Source: Charina bottae (lineage: Eukaryota; Chordata; Lepidosauria; Squamata; Charinaidae). Taken from it: 64,000 nt of DNA. Below are positions 45,153-56,798 of the stretch, piece after piece. Both the position numbers and the translations under genes were made by a program. The notes beneath the pieces are model-generated. The model ran no database searches. It was not told the DNA's origin and worked only from the letters and a program-made list of their open reading frames with translations. The stretch is from positions 18,365,501 through 18,429,500 of the forward strand of contig JALMGJ010000012.1 of NCBI GenBank assembly GCA_023362775.1, read 5' to 3'. Position 1 is the first letter of the stretch, and each line of letters begins with the position of its first letter.

Positions 45153-45387
45153 CAGTGCTTTCCAAACTCCCGCTGTTGGCGACACACCAACGGTGGCGGC
45201 GGCGGCGCAGGGGGGCGCGCGCGGGCGTGCATGGTGGCAGTGGCGGCAGCCTCCGCTAAAACGCGGAAGCGCTGATGGTGCGCCGCTGCCATCACGCCAT
45301 CACCGCTGCCGCCACCGCCATGCACGCCCCCGCCATGCACGCCCCCGCCACACTAAAGTGTCGCGACACACAGTTTGGAAAGCTATG
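45153..45387 (+). mobile_element. TTTCCAAA-family hAT element, subfamily B variant
   Basis: CAGTGCTTTCCAAACTCCC to ACAGTTTGGAAAGCTATG. Flanks AGTTAAGG and TATTAAGG agree at six of eight positions. Close to the 36941 copy. Confidence 0.88.
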
Positions 45388-45689
45388 TATTAAGGGCTAC
45401 TTCAGGATGCCAACACCAATCGCTCTTTTCCCAGAAATATTAAGAGTCAAGAATTACAGAGTTCAAATGACCCTATGGCTTATCCCTATCATTAGGCCCT
45501 ATTACGACCAGTCCCTAATCCCACAAAAATACAGATCAACAGTTTGTCATACATCTCAAAAATTATCTACTGTATACAGACCATTATTATCCATCACACT
45601 CCTCTGCCTATCACAAACTATTTTAAGCTTATAAGCCAAAATACAGTTAGATCAATGATATTTAAATGGTTTGAGTCCCCATTTTATCC

Positions 45690-45860
45690 TAGATTCACAT
45701 GTTGTGCTAAGTCATGGTTTGCTTTAACTATGGTTTGTTGGACAAGCCATATTGGCCTGGGCCATACAATGGTTTGACCATGGTTTAGAAATCACAATAA
45801 CTGGGTTCAACCTATGATAAACAAACCACATTAGGGCTTAGCATTATGTGTGAAATTTTA
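45690..45860. repeat. unclassified dispersed repeat
   Basis: GCTAAGTCATGGTTTGC, GTTTGTTGGACAAGCCATA and AAACAAACCACATTAGGG. Resembles 15845-16095 in wording. Confidence 0.4.
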
Positions 45861-46124
45861 TCATGTCTATCCATGTCAGCCCCACTGGGTAGACCAGACC
45901 AGGAAATCAATACCACTACTTTGTTGAGTTTGGCTTAATAAAATGACTTTTATTGAGATTGGCTCTAATAACAGAATCTTGCAAGTCTGACTGTGCGCTA
46001 CCTCCTCCTCCTTCTTATAGTTCAGTGAATGAGGGAGGTGTTTGAGCCACTTCCAAAAGTTACCTTGTCGTTCTGGACTCTAAAAATGCTCCAGCCCCTT
46101 TTGCCTGGTAATGGTTCCTGCATT

Positions 46125-46230
46125 TTATTTATTTATTTGTCACATTTATATCCCGCCCATCTCCCCCCCAAGGAGGGACCCTGGGCAGTTCACAATAAGA
46201 AGTATAAAATCAATAAAAACCATAAATAAC
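46125..46230 (-). repeat. L2-type LINE 3' end
   Basis: TTTATTTATTTATTTGTC, TATATCCCGCCCATCTCC and CTGGGCAGTTCACAATAAG. Confidence 0.7.
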
Positions 46231-46277
46231 AATATCCTGCATATCTCTGTCAAGGTGATCTTCCTTACTCTCTACAG

Positions 46278-46588
46278 CAGAGCTTTCCAAACAGTGTGTC
46301 GCGACACAAAAGTGTGTCACCACACACAGCGTGGTGTGTCGCCACACCACCCGGAAGCGGCAGTGCGCACATGCATGGCAGCAGCAGCAGCGGCGCGGGA
46401 TCAGTGCTTCCGTGTTTTAGCGGAGGCTTCCGCCACCACCGCCGCCACCGTGCACGCGCCCCCCGCCGCCCGCCCCCCGCTGTGCACGTGCCGCACGCCC
46501 CCCGTGCCGCCGCCGTGCGCGCACGCGCCACCGCCGTGCCGCCACCGCCGCTGGTGTGTTGCCAGCGGCGGCACTTTGGAAAGCCCTG
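46278..46588 (-). mobile_element. TTTCCAAA-family hAT element, subfamily B, TSD CTCTACAG
   Basis: CAGAGCTTTCCAAACAGTG to CACTTTGGAAAGCCCTG. CTCTACAG occurs at 46270-46277 and 46589-46596. Reverse orientation relative to other B copies. Confidence 0.92.
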
Positions 46589-46596
46589 CTCTACAG

Positions 46597-47084
46597 CATA
46601 GCTTTCCAAACTGTGTGTCGGGACACGTTAGTGTGTCGGCTGCAGTGTCTGGGTGTGTTGCGGCTGCTGCTGCCTCCGAGCCCTGCCAGGATTCCACGCA
46701 GGTCCTAGTGCCTGCCTTGTGCCCTGCTGCCTCCAAACCTTCTGTGATTCCGCGCAGGTCCTAGTGCCTGCCTTGTGCCTTGCTGCCTCCAAACCTTCTG
46801 TGATTCCGCGCAGGTCCTAGTGCCTGCCTTGTGCCTTGCTGCCTCCAAACCTTCTGTGATTCCGCGCAGGTCCTAGTGCCTGCCTTGTGCCTTGCTGCCT
46901 CCAAACCTTCTGTGATTCCGCGCAGGTCCTAGTGCCTGCCTTGTGCCTTGCTGCCTCCAAACCTGCCCTGCCAGGATTCCGCGCAGGTCCTAGTGCCTGC
47001 CTTGTGCCCTGCTGTAAGAGTGTGTCGCGAAATGATATATGTCTAAAAAGTGTGTCACCAACATGAAAAGTTTGGAAAGCTCTG
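46597..47084 (+). mobile_element. TTTCCAAA-family hAT element, subfamily A, abutting 46278 copy
   Basis: CATAGCTTTCCAAACTGTG to AAGTTTGGAAAGCTCTG, with six minisatellite units. Its left flank is the right target copy of the preceding element, and its right flank 47085-47092 is again CTCTACAG. Confidence 0.93.
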
Positions 47085-47102
47085 CTCTACAGTCTATCCC
47101 TT

Positions 47103-47281
47103 AGGGGTGTACACAGGGTGTGGTCAAAAAAGTCAAGATGGCAGTCACAATCATGTGATTGGAACTCCACCTGTTTTTATGGGCATTGTGCATGCAACAC
47201 ACATAAAGGTGGGCAGAGCTTTACTCGTATCACTGTGGCTACCATCTTGACTTTTTTTGACATACACTGTGGACACTCCAG
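47103..47281. mobile_element. MITE with GTCAAAAAAGTCAAGATGG ends
   Basis: GTGGTCAAAAAAGTCAAGAT on the left and CCATCTTGACTTTTTTTGAC on the right are inverted repeats ~150 bp apart. The best preserved of four copies. Confidence 0.8.
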
Positions 47282-47633
47282 CTATAACTGTTAGTGCACA
47301 CCTTACTATATATATATTTTTGAAAGCCAAAGTAAAATTGTCAGGACTTCTTCTCCACTCCCTCCAACTTGGAGCAAATCTGACGAATCCCACTGAAACA
47401 GAAAGCTTCCTGTGGCTGAGATGGCACGAAGTGATCTCCACAGACTCGGCTGCTACGTTAAAGTGTACAGTAATCTGAAATGGAGCTGTTTATTTTTCAG
47501 GCATCCATCTATATGTTTTTCTTTCTGCATATGAATGGTTCTCTGTTCATACATAAATCAGTGGGAGTTTTGTTAGTCAAGTTGACTAAGCGCTGGCCCA
47601 GATCCCAGTGCTACATTTAGGAAATTAAAGTTT

Positions 47634-47660
47634 CTCTCTCTCTCTCTCTCTCTCTCTCCC
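47634..47660. repeat. (CT)n microsatellite
   Basis: A CT run of about 27 bp followed by CCCCCT units, 120 bp upstream of C1QTNF3 exon 4. Confidence 0.9.
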
Positions 47661-47780
47661 CCTCCCCCTCCCCCTCCCAAACTAAACTGGGAAAGAAGTT
47701 GAGGCAGGATTGATTCCTTTCAGCCATGTCTTCCAATCTGTCTTTCTCCTGTTGTTTAAATGCTAACTATGTTTGCATAG

Positions 47781-47910
47781 GTTGCATTTATGGCTTCAAT
47801 GGCAACCCACTTCAGTAATCAGAACAGTGGAATAATCTTCAGTAGTGTGGAAACCAACATTGGCAATTTCTTTGATGTAATGACTGGACGATTTGGAGCG
47901 CCAGTAAATG
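47781..47910 (+). CDS. C1QTNF3: C1QTNF3 exon 4: start of C1q globular domain
   Basis: Acceptor TTTGCATAG, donor AATG|GTGAGT, phase 0 to 1. Residues 191-233 begin the C1q/TNF-like head (VAFMASMATHFSNQNSGIIF, then NFFDVMTGRFGAPVN). It reads without change of length against human CTRP3 as I recall it. C1q heads fold as jelly-roll trimers that bind receptors. Confidence 0.95.
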
Positions 47911-48419
47911 GTGAGTACAGCAAATAATATATTCTGTGAGAGCTTTGTGCAGAAGAAACAGTAATCGGCCTTGAACGGTCTTTACTGGATCAGACAGAAC
48001 GCTTTTCCCCCTTGAAGTTTCAGACTGATGTTGTGTGTCACCTTAGGTTGAACACAAACATGCCCTGTTCTCTAAAGATGTCTTCTTAATTGATTGAAAT
48101 ATGATGTCCAGCAGACAACTGTGAAATTATTTTTGTAGAATAGAAATATAACATTTTAATTTTAATTGCTTTTTTAGAAAAGATGAATTCTGCCAGATTC
48201 TATAAAAACAAATGCACAGGGTTTTGTTTGGGTCCCTTTTTAAAGTTGGAAGGGTTTTTTTCCCAATAAAAGAATATTTTACCTTTATTGTTCTTGTGTA
48301 GGCAATTTGCATGAATGTAATACATAATGAAGAAACGTTCTTATGTGTTTCCTGTGCAATTTCAACAGAAAATAATGCAAGCTATAGGGAATAAAAAGCT
48401 AATATTTGATTTTTTTGCA

Positions 48420-48495
48420 AATGTATTTATTTCTGTCCCTTATACTGTATACTGCTGATTCCCAGCAGTTTACAATAAAGCAATAAAACAATATT
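48420..48495 (-). repeat. short L2-type LINE 3' tail
   Basis: TGTATTTATTTCTGTCCC and CCAGCAGTTTACAATAAAGC. Short and diverged. Confidence 0.4.
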
Positions 48496-49037
48496 ACAAC
48501 TAAGACAATACCATGGTAATACAGTACAGTAATACAGATGGTACACATTCATCATTTCCCAAGTACTTTCTGGAAAGGTTGTTTTTATGGATTTCTTTGA
48601 ACAGAAGTAACCCAGGTTTGCTGTACATACTTAGTAATCAAGTTCTCAGGGTTCAGGAGATCAATACCGAGATAGTGATCAGGTTCTTTGCATGTTGACA
48701 AAGCCTCACTGGGATGCAGGGCAAAACATCTGCAGAAAAACCTGATCAATATAAGAACCCAACTGCTAAGTATGGAAAGTTGTTTTACTAGCTCCTAATA
48801 ACTAATAACTAATAACATTGCTTAGGCTCAAGACAGTATCAAAATAGCAACTGTCAACAGCCAAAAAAATTAGATTTTGGAAACCGAGAAAAAATAGTAT
48901 TCTTCCTAAAACTCTTTAGAGGCAACCTAGTTAAGCTACTATTGCTTTTACCAGACAATAATAGATTAAGCAATGTGCAATTATTAATCACTGTTCCTTC
49001 AATATGCCCATGATGGGAGTCCACTGGTAAAGTTAAT

Positions 49038-49260
49038 TTGTTGTTTATTCGTTCAGTCGCTTCCGACTCTTCATGACTTCATGGACCAGCCCACGCCAGA
49101 GCTTCCTGTCGGCCGTCACCATCCCCAGCTCCCCCATGGTTGAGTCTGTCACCTCCAGAATATCATCCATCCATCTTGCCCTTGGTCGGCCCCTTTTCCT
49201 TTTGCCTTCCACTTTCCCTAGCATCAGCTTCTTCTCCAGGTTCTTCTTCTCCAAACTAAA
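49038..49260 (-). mobile_element. 5'-truncated BovB with 13-bp TSD
   Basis: Starts TTGTTGTTTATTCGTTCAG and reads back ~200 bp of the BovB 3' end. TGGTAAAGTTAAT is exact at 49025-49037 and 49261-49273. Confidence 0.93.
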
Positions 49261-49376
49261 TGGTAAAGTTAATACTAGACTGGAAATGAGGTCTGTCAAT
49301 CACAAGAATATATCCATCTTTTTATGCCTGTCCTTTCCCCCCATCTTCTATTTATGGAGAACTTGTGGAGCTTAAA

Positions 49377-49713
49377 GGTAAAAGTAAAGGTTTTCCCCTG
49401 CACAGTCGTGTCCGACTCTAGGGGCCGGTGCTCATCTCCGTTTCTTAGCCGAAGAGCCAGCGTTGTCCAAAGACGCTTCCACGGTCATGTGGCCGGCATG
49501 ACACACGCGGAACGCTGTTACCATCCCACCGAAGTGGTACCTATTCATCTACTTGCATTTGCATGCTTTTCAATTGCTAGGTTGGCAAGAGCTGGGGCGA
49601 GTGCAGGAGCTCACTCTGTCACGCGGCGTTCGGGTGTCGAATTGCCGACCTTCCGATCAACAAGCCTGGTGTCTTAAAGACTGAGCCATCGCGCCCCCTT
49701 GCGGAGCGTACAA
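49377..49713 (-). repeat. Sauria-type tRNA SINE
   Basis: Tail AAAGGTAAAAGTAAAGG on the left, body CATCTACTTGCATTTGCATG, head ACTGAGCCATCGCGCC on the right. GAGCTTAAA flanks both ends. Confidence 0.88.
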
Positions 49714-50530
49714 GAGCTTAAAAATTGTGCCAAATTTGCAATAAACAAATAAATAATGACTGCCTTTTAAAGCTCCAAAGTAGATCCTAAATTCAGGACC
49801 AGGCTACCTCATCTTAGATTGTTTCAGAGATGAAACAGAATATTTTGAAAGTGTGGATATTCATCTTGGACAGGAAGATGAGTGAATTCATAACAATTAT
49901 GGCTAAATGCATGCAGTCTTAAGTTTGGAGTGATTCCTATTATATTCGGTAAGTCTTAGTTCTGAATACATGTAATAAGATTGAGCTGAATATGTACTCA
50001 GTGTTCTCTAAGGAAAAGTGTTTTAAGATAATCTTATAATAAATTATCGAAATCAAATCCTACTTCCATCTATATTTCAATTTTTATGTTGAATAAAAGA
50101 CTTAAGTTTTTAAAAAGCTGAACATGAAAGGCAACAGATGGATTAATCTGCAAGCACAGACATCTTCAGGGAGGCAAAATGGGCAAAGGAAGAAATGCAT
50201 ATCATGACATCATCATCACACAAATGACAAAGTTATATACTTGGATCAGATCTCATGACACAATTACATCATTTCATTTGAGCAAGGAACACAATTTATT
50301 TGCATGTCACTGTGCCTAGTTACAGATGCTTACTGTATGTATGCAAGTATTAAGAAACAGTTTACTAATAATGCTCGTGTTTTCCTCAAAATACATACAT
50401 GGATAATTTATTTGTATTTTATATTGTTAGATAGGGCAAAGGCCGTGTATATGCCTGTGCTTTCAAAAGAGACTGTAGGGACCAGCCTTCTCTACCAGAT
50501 CTGTCTTTCAGATCTGTAGAACCTCTAGAG

Positions 50531-50801
50531 CAGGGCTTTCCAAAGTTTTCCCGCGGCGACACACCAACCGCCGTTGGTGTGTTGCTGTGGGAAAACCTGG
50601 AAGTGTTGCTGTTGCGGCAGTGCGCAAAAACCCGGAAGCGCTGCTGCCACTTTTGAGTTTTTGCGTGCCGCCGTTGGTGTGTCGCCGTGGGAAAACCCGG
50701 AAGCGCTGATGATGATCAGCGCTTCCGGGTTGTGTGGCGACACACCAGACTGTGTGTGGCGACACACTTTTGTGTCACCACACACAGTTTGGAAAGCTCT
50801 G
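50531..50801 (+). mobile_element. TTTCCAAA-family hAT element, subfamily B
   Basis: CAGGGCTTTCCAAAGTTTTC to CAGTTTGGAAAGCTCTG. Flanks CTCTAGAG and CTCTAAAG differ at one base. Same hairpin core as the 34499 copy. Confidence 0.92.
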
Positions 50802-50929
50802 CTCTAAAGACATTTACATTTTTTGAGTGGAGCTGGATTCCTAGTAACTTACTTGAACACATCCAAGCAATTTTCTTCGCACAATCGTAGACTTCTTCCA
50901 CAATGTGTGGTTTGTTTGTTTGTTTATTT

Positions 50930-51035
50930 TCCAGTCTAACCTACAGCCCTGGATTTCCCAGATGGTCTCCCACCAAATTTCTACCCAGGACTGAACTTGC
51001 TAAGATTTCTAGATCAGCTAAGATTGATTCGGTGC
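50930..51035 (-). repeat. 5S rRNA-derived SINE fragment
   Basis: CCCAGATGGTCTCCCACCAA and TACCCAGGACTGAACTTGCT are the reverse complement of a diverged 5S rRNA internal promoter region. Confidence 0.55.
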
Positions 51036-51163
51036 TAGTAACCGAATATTCTGTGCTGGATCATAATTACCCTTATACCAGCATGTTTAGCCATTGAATG
51101 TAGGAAGCTTCAGTTATTCCAGGTTACAATATTGATCCAACTAGCTCAATAATTTCTCTAGAC

Positions 51164-51395
51164 CAGTGGTTCTCAAAGTGTGGTCTGGGGGGTCCCCAAG
51201 ACCCTTTCAAAGGGTCCACGAAGTCAAATAAATAAATATTTTAAAATTTCTCTGTTTCAATTTCTAATACAGTAAATATTGATAGATATAACCCACATAA
51301 TGCAAAGATCTCTGGGGTCTTCAATCATTTTTAGGAACGAGGTAAAGGGGTCCTGAGTAAAGGGGTCCTGAGATCAAAATCTTTGAGAATCACTG
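51164..51395. mobile_element. hAT-Charlie-type MITE, TSD CTCTAGAC
   Basis: CAGTGGTTCTCAAAGTGTGG to CTTTGAGAATCACTG, exact CTCTAGAC on both sides. Contains GGTCCACGAAGTC and a short tandem GTAAAGGGGTCCTGA. Confidence 0.92.
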
Positions 51396-51834
51396 CTCTA
51401 GACTAAGAACAGCCCTCTAAGGTTTTGGGCAGATTTATTCCGAGCTCTGCCAGGGACTAGAAATACTGAGCTATAATCTTTAAACTTCTTAATGGTAGCT
51501 CTAATTAAGTTTATGGGATTTGAAATCCAGCACATCTGAAGCACACCGAGTTGAGGAGTGATCTTCTACTGTAACAGTGCACCTGATGGCAGTATTGGTA
51601 CAGTCCTAATCCCGTAACACAAATGGACATTTTGCCACTGATTTCAGTAGGAGATTAGCTGAACTATGCCTGTTTCCCGATTGCTGTGGGCTGTGTTTCC
51701 AGATCAAAATTGCAAGGGGGAAAAGGAGAAAGAGGAGTTCATTGAAACTGCTGCAAAGGATCAGTCTGATCTATTTTGTATCCATGCCATTTAATTATTA
51801 AATTGTAGTACATTTTTTCTTTCTTCCCTTCTAG

Positions 51835-51934
51835 GGGTGTATTACTTCACCTTCAATATGATGAAGCATGAAGATGTAGAAGAAGTGTATGTGTACTTGA
51901 TGCATAATGGCAATACAGTATTCAGTTTATACAG
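51835..51934 (+). CDS. C1QTNF3: C1QTNF3 exon 5: C1q domain
   Basis: Acceptor CTTCTAG, donor ACAG|GTGTGT. A split glycine leads in and a split serine leads out. Residues 235-266 read VYYFTFNMMKHEDVEEVYVY then LMHNGNTVFSLY, core strands of the C1q head. The frame continuing past the donor (RCVDCIWG...) is intronic. Confidence 0.95.
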
Positions 51935-52394
51935 GTGTGTGGACTGCATTTGGGGCTTACAAATGTGTGAAGTAAACCAGGAAGAGGAACTGGGACTCGG
52001 TGGTAGAGCACATGATCTGCCTTCCAAGCATCTCAGCTTCAGTCCCTAAGACCTCCAGTTCTAAACAGAACTAGGTTACGGGTAAAGGGAAAAACCACTA
52101 GGGAAAGCTGCTGTCCATTGGTATAGATTACCTGACTAAGAATTAGGGGCACCAAGTTGGAAAACGCTGACATGACCAATAGTAGACTTTATGGAGAATT
52201 AATCTTGCTTGATATAACACTGCAAGCTTTCTAAAATAGGAGTATGCAGGTACTGTAAGTGGGCTGACTGTATTATCCTTAGATAAAGTTGGAACTGTCA
52301 ATTACTACTGTAGTTAACTTATGCTGCAAATGCCAATCTGCTGCTGCAGGCCTGCAAAGTGGAAACCGGTGATTTGCAAATGAGAAGCAGCAGG

Positions 52395-53260
52395 AAGAAT
52401 TATTTATTTATTTATTTATTTAATTTATATGACCGCCCATCTCCTCCCATGGGGAACTCTGGGCGGTTCACAATAAACAAATTAAAATAAAATATAAAAT
52501 ATCTAAAATCACAGTTATACAATAAAATACATATTCTAAAATCCAGATGGTGATGGAATAATTAAAAGAAGGACAATTATAAAATTAGGGGATTAGCCAC
52601 CCCCATGAGGAACTATCCCTTCCTCCTTCCCACACCAGGCAGCAGAACCAGGTCTTCAGCTCTTTCCTAAAGGTCGGGAGGGAGGAGATCTGTCTCAACT
52701 CTGGGGGCAAGGTGTTCCATAGAGTGGGCGCTACCACAGAGAAGGCCCGCCTCCTAGACCCCATCAGATGGCATTCTCTAATTGATGGGGTTCGTAGCAG
52801 GCCCTCTCTGAATGACCGAGTGGGGCAGGTCGATAACATGGGGATCAGACGGTCCCTCAGGTATTCTGGCCCCATGCCATGTAGGGCTTTAAAGGTGATA
52901 ACCAACACCTTGAATTGTACCCGGAAGCAAACTGGCACCCAATGCAGCTCGTGGAGCAACGGTGTTACATGTGCAGATCTCGACGCACCCAAAATTGCCC
53001 GCGCGGCCGCATTCTGCACCAGCTGTAGCTTCCGGATAGTCTTCAAGGGTAGCCCCATGTAGAGCGCATTGCAATAATCTACATGGGAGATGACGAGAGC
53101 ATTAGTGACTGTTCGGAGGGCGTCACAATCCAGGAATGGGCGTAACTGGCGCACTAACCGAAGCTGTGCGAAAGCCCTCCTAGCCACGACTGCCACCTGC
53201 TTTTTGAGCAGGAGTTGTGAGTCTAGAAGGACCCCCAGATTAATTATTTAATTCATAATT
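52395..53260 (-). pseudogene. L2-type LINE, RT C-terminal region and 3' end
   Basis: The minus-strand frame 52585-53196 (203 codons) reads the C-terminal part of an L2/CR1-group reverse transcriptase. Blocks include LRTVTNALVISHVDYCNALY, TIRKLQLVQNAAARAILG, HVTPLLHELHWVPVCFR and LWNTLPPELRQISSLPTFRK, ending WGWLIP. The 3' tail reads out to TTTATTTATTTATTTATTTA near 52400. It is 5'-truncated, lies in intron 5 of C1QTNF3, and is antisense to that gene. Confidence 0.85.
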
Positions 53261-53335
53261 ACAGTATTTCTTATTCACCAATTCCCCTTTGTTAAGTCTT
53301 CTCCCCTCCCCCACCCGCAACCCAAACTGCTAGAC

Positions 53336-53533
53336 CAGAGCTTTCCAAACTTTTCATGTTGGTGACACACTTTTTAGACATGCATCATTTCGCGACACAC
53401 TCTTACAGCAGGGCACAAGGCAGGCAATAGGACCTGCGTGGAATCACAGCAGGTTTGGAGGCAGCAATGCGACACACCCAGACACTGCAGCCGACACACT
53501 AACGTGTCCCGACACACAGTTTGGAAAGCTCTG
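53336..53533 (-). mobile_element. TTTCCAAA-family hAT element, subfamily A, TSD TGCTAGAC
   Basis: CAGAGCTTTCCAAACTTTTC to CAGTTTGGAAAGCTCTG, exact TGCTAGAC on both sides, one minisatellite unit. Confidence 0.93.
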
Positions 53534-53556
53534 TGCTAGACCATCTTTTGACATTA

Positions 53557-53695
53557 CAGGTAGTCCTCGTTTAATTGGGACCAGCAACTTGGTTGTTAAG
53601 CGAAGCGGTCGCTAAGTGAAACTGACTGTGCTTATGATCTTCAGCTTTCCTTTGCTTTATAGACCTGTGAAACAAGGCAGTAGCTAAACTACCTG
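53557..53695. mobile_element. short Tigger-like MITE (TAGTCCTCG family)
   Basis: CAGGTAGTCCTCGTTTAATT to GCTAAACTACCTG with TA on each side. Only 139 bp, an internally deleted form, 67 bp before exon 6. Confidence 0.75.
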
Positions 53696-53762
53696 TAGGG
53701 ACTACAAGAATGCTTAAAATGTGAAGAACAAACCAGTTTACCTTTTGTCCCTCTGTTCTTAG

Positions 53763-53922
53763 CTATGAATCAAAAGGGAAAACAGACTCGTCAAGCAACA
53801 GCGCGGTACTGAAGCTTGCCAAAGGAGATGAAGTGTGGTTGCGGATGGGCAACGGGGCACTGCACGGAGATCATCAACGCTTTTCCACTTTTGCTGGGTT
53901 TCTTCTTTTTGAAGCCAAATAG
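53763..53922 (+). CDS. C1QTNF3: C1QTNF3 exon 6: end of C1q domain and stop
   Basis: Acceptor TGTTCTTAG; the stop TAG is at 53920-53922. Residues 268-319 run YESKGKTDSSSNSAVLKLAK, then GDEVWLRMGNGALHGDHQ, then FSTFAGFLLFEAK. The last blocks are the conserved C-terminal strands of C1q heads. The frame closes exactly at the family C-terminus, completing 319 residues. Confidence 0.96.
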
Positions 53923-54735
53923 GTCTACTCACTGGAAATGTAATATTGTTATTTGGTTTCCCTGCTCTTTGGATCAGTACGGGAACCCTTGTGGGGGGAG
54001 ATGGGCGGTGATATAAGTTAGAAATAATAAATAAATAAACATACTAAAATCCCAGGGTCTGTTTTGACACCAGTATGCTGTTAACTATGAAACGTGGTAA
54101 GAAAAGGTTGGCCTGAATTATATATGCCTTTCTATGACATTTTGTATCCCACGGCATGTTCTTACCCACTTGCTAGTGGTTACTGAATAGTTACTGAACG
54201 CCTATTCCTGATAATTTAATAGAGTGATGATTGTAGCCTTTTCTTTTTTCCATTCTAAACCAGCAATTTTCATCTGACCTTGTGCTCTAATGGATGCTGC
54301 ATGTACAGACATTCAAATGGGATGTCATTGTGTCAGTGATTAATGTGTGATTGGGAGCTCCTGTATTCTTTAAAGACAGAACTGTAGATACAGTACATAT
54401 CCATTTCCACTCTGCAATCATAGTACAACGTGAGGATATGCTTATCCTATATATGTATACATATATAAAAACACAGAGGGAAACAAAAATTGGAAGGAGC
54501 CTAATCGCATTTTTTCAGGCAGTTTTATGAAAAAGCAGAAGCTTTCCAGATGAATCCAATGAATCCTGACTATAGTTAGCAAGCAACTTTTAAAATACTA
54601 TAGAAACAACTGTGAGATTTTTCCTTTTGGTTTAAATAATTGATTGAATCTTGCATTTAACTTTTTGAATGTGCCTAAACTAGGTAAAGGTGAATTGGTT
54701 GGCTTTACAGATGGGCGGAACAATCCCAAAATATG

Positions 54736-54790
<55 letters not shown>

Positions 54791-55390
54791 CTGTGGCAAA
54801 TGAAGTGGACCCTGCTCTTCTGTCACTTTGGTTGAAGATTTGCAGTGGATTTGCTAATTTCCACTTTTTCTGCTCAGTCTTTGAAAAATAAATATGTCAG
54901 TTTCAGGGCTGGTTTTTATTTTCACCCTGTCTGAAGGCATGTGGAAGGAACGAGCTGACCTAGATTCTGGTAAATTGTCCATTGGCAGAGCAGCCAAGTA
55001 TAGTCTCTCTGAAGCTGACAGGCTATACTGTATTGTACTGCAAGACTTAGTATTTTAAATAATGTTTAAGTATAAATCGGTACATTGAAAACCTTAGACT
55101 TAGCAGGAGTTGCAATCCATAGTAGATGTCATTAAAAAAGTGTAGCCTTGCTTAGAATGCACCAGAGAAGAGTACTGCTTTTTAAAGTATATTAGCAAGA
55201 CGATGGCGTGCTTTCAAAACATAGTTTCAGTCTCTTATCCATTACTAATAATAGTATTCTGATCCCTATTCTTAATATGAATGCCTTTTGCATTTGTTAT
55301 CAGAAATGTGTTTTAAGTAATTGTTTATTTTGTAAACAGAACACTTACTAATTAAAGACCATTTTGAATAAATCTCTTGTGCACAATAAG
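53923..55390 (+). other. probable C1QTNF3 3' UTR
   Basis: This stretch is largely free of recognisable transposons except a short A-rich L2-like tail near 54000-54040 and a GT array at 54738. An AATAAA at 55367-55372 followed by TCTCTTGTGCAC is a reasonable polyadenylation signal; another lies near 54887. The extent is inferred. Confidence 0.4.
54738..54785. repeat. (GT)n microsatellite
   Basis: About 24 GT units. Confidence 0.97.
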
Positions 55391-55496
55391 AAAGATACAC
55401 TTAAGTTCAGTAGTTCATATTGGATTTTCTTATGATCTTTAAAAGAAGTGGGGGGGAGTATTTGGCTGTGGGAAAGGACTCAAAAAAAAAAAAAAA

Positions 55497-55884
55497 GATA
55501 GTCCTCGCTTAACGACCATTCATTTAGCCACAGTTGACTGGGAAAACCAACTTATGACCGGTCCTCGCACTTACAACTGTCACAGCATCCCCACAGTCAC
55601 ATGATCACAATTCGGGTGCTTGGCAACCAGTTCACATTTACAGTATGATCGTCGCAGCATCCTACGGTCTCATGATCACCATTTTCGACCTTGCCAGCCA
55701 GCTTCAGGCAAGCAAAATCAATGGGGAACCATATGATTAATTTAACGACCACTTGGTTCACTTGTGATTCGCTTAATGACCCCCCCAAAAAGGCCATAAA
55801 ATCGGGGCAGATTCACTTAATGACCGCTTTGCTTAGCAACCAAAATTCCAGTCCCAATTGTGATCGTTAAGTAAGGACTACCTG
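55497..55884. mobile_element. Tigger-like MITE (TAGTCCTCG family)
   Basis: GATAGTCCTCGCTTAACGAC to GTTAAGTAAGGACTACCTG, followed by TA. Internal CAGTCACATGATCACAATTC as in sister copies. It is preceded by a poly-A run. Confidence 0.82.
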
Positions 55885-56538
55885 TACTGTCCATCCAATA
55901 TACTGTAGTAACAAGGAAATGTTGAGCAATCATATAATGTATGTCATACATGATTTTATCTCCTGGATTCAGTAATGGGGGGTATGTTTTGACATGCCAT
56001 ATTTTGTGCAATAGGACATATCTTTGTAATTGGGAGACCTTTTAGAGCAGCCTCCTGAACCTGATGTCCACGGCAGACGATGCTGGCTAATGATCATAGA
56101 TTTTGAGATCCAACCCATTTAGAAAACACCAGGTTGGGGAGTTTTATTCTACAAAAACAGTTATAAAGCACATTTCACACACAATGGAAATGGCAATTTC
56201 ATTCATCAAGAGTGTTTTCTGCCTGCCAAAAGGATTCCCCTACGTTGCAACTCAACCTCCCTTTTCCTTCTCTATAGAATACAGTAGTATCTACAGTCCA
56301 CCTTCCCTTAAGCTCTCAGAGCAGAGAGACACGGATATTACATTATGTCATGCCACCGTGTAAACTTCTAATAAATTTCTTTATTTTTCCTATGTGGTGT
56401 TACCCTACAAAGACAATCTAAGCAGAAACAAAGGGAGAAAACAGAATTTATCAAAGAGGGGTTAACCATGGAAACATTCACACAGAATGCTCTTTCTGAA
56501 AGTGCACTAATAATATAAAATATTCAATCTCTTTATAT

Positions 56539-56798
56539 CAGGGCTTTCCAAAGTTTTCCTGCGGCGACACACCAACTGCCGTTGGTGTGTCGCCGCGGGA
56601 AAACCCGGAAGTGCCGCCGTTACGGCAGTGCGCAAAAACCTGGAAGCGCTGCTGCCGCTTTTGGATTTTTGCACGCCGCCGTTGGTGTGTCGCCGCAGGA
56701 AGCGCTGATGATGATCAGCGCTTCCGGGTTGTGTGGTGACACACCAGACTGTGTGTGGCGACACACTTTTGTGTCGCGACACAGTTTGGAAAGCACTG
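56539..56798 (+). mobile_element. TTTCCAAA-family hAT element, subfamily B, TSD CTTTATAT
   Basis: CAGGGCTTTCCAAAGTTTTC to ACAGTTTGGAAAGCACTG, exact CTTTATAT on both sides. Lacks a few bases before the hairpin. Confidence 0.93.

Noticed and set aside
46278..47084. Direct-repeat arrays resembling a CRISPR array
   Set aside because: Unit spacing has no unique spacers, the repeats lie inside hAT ends, and the DNA is clearly vertebrate.
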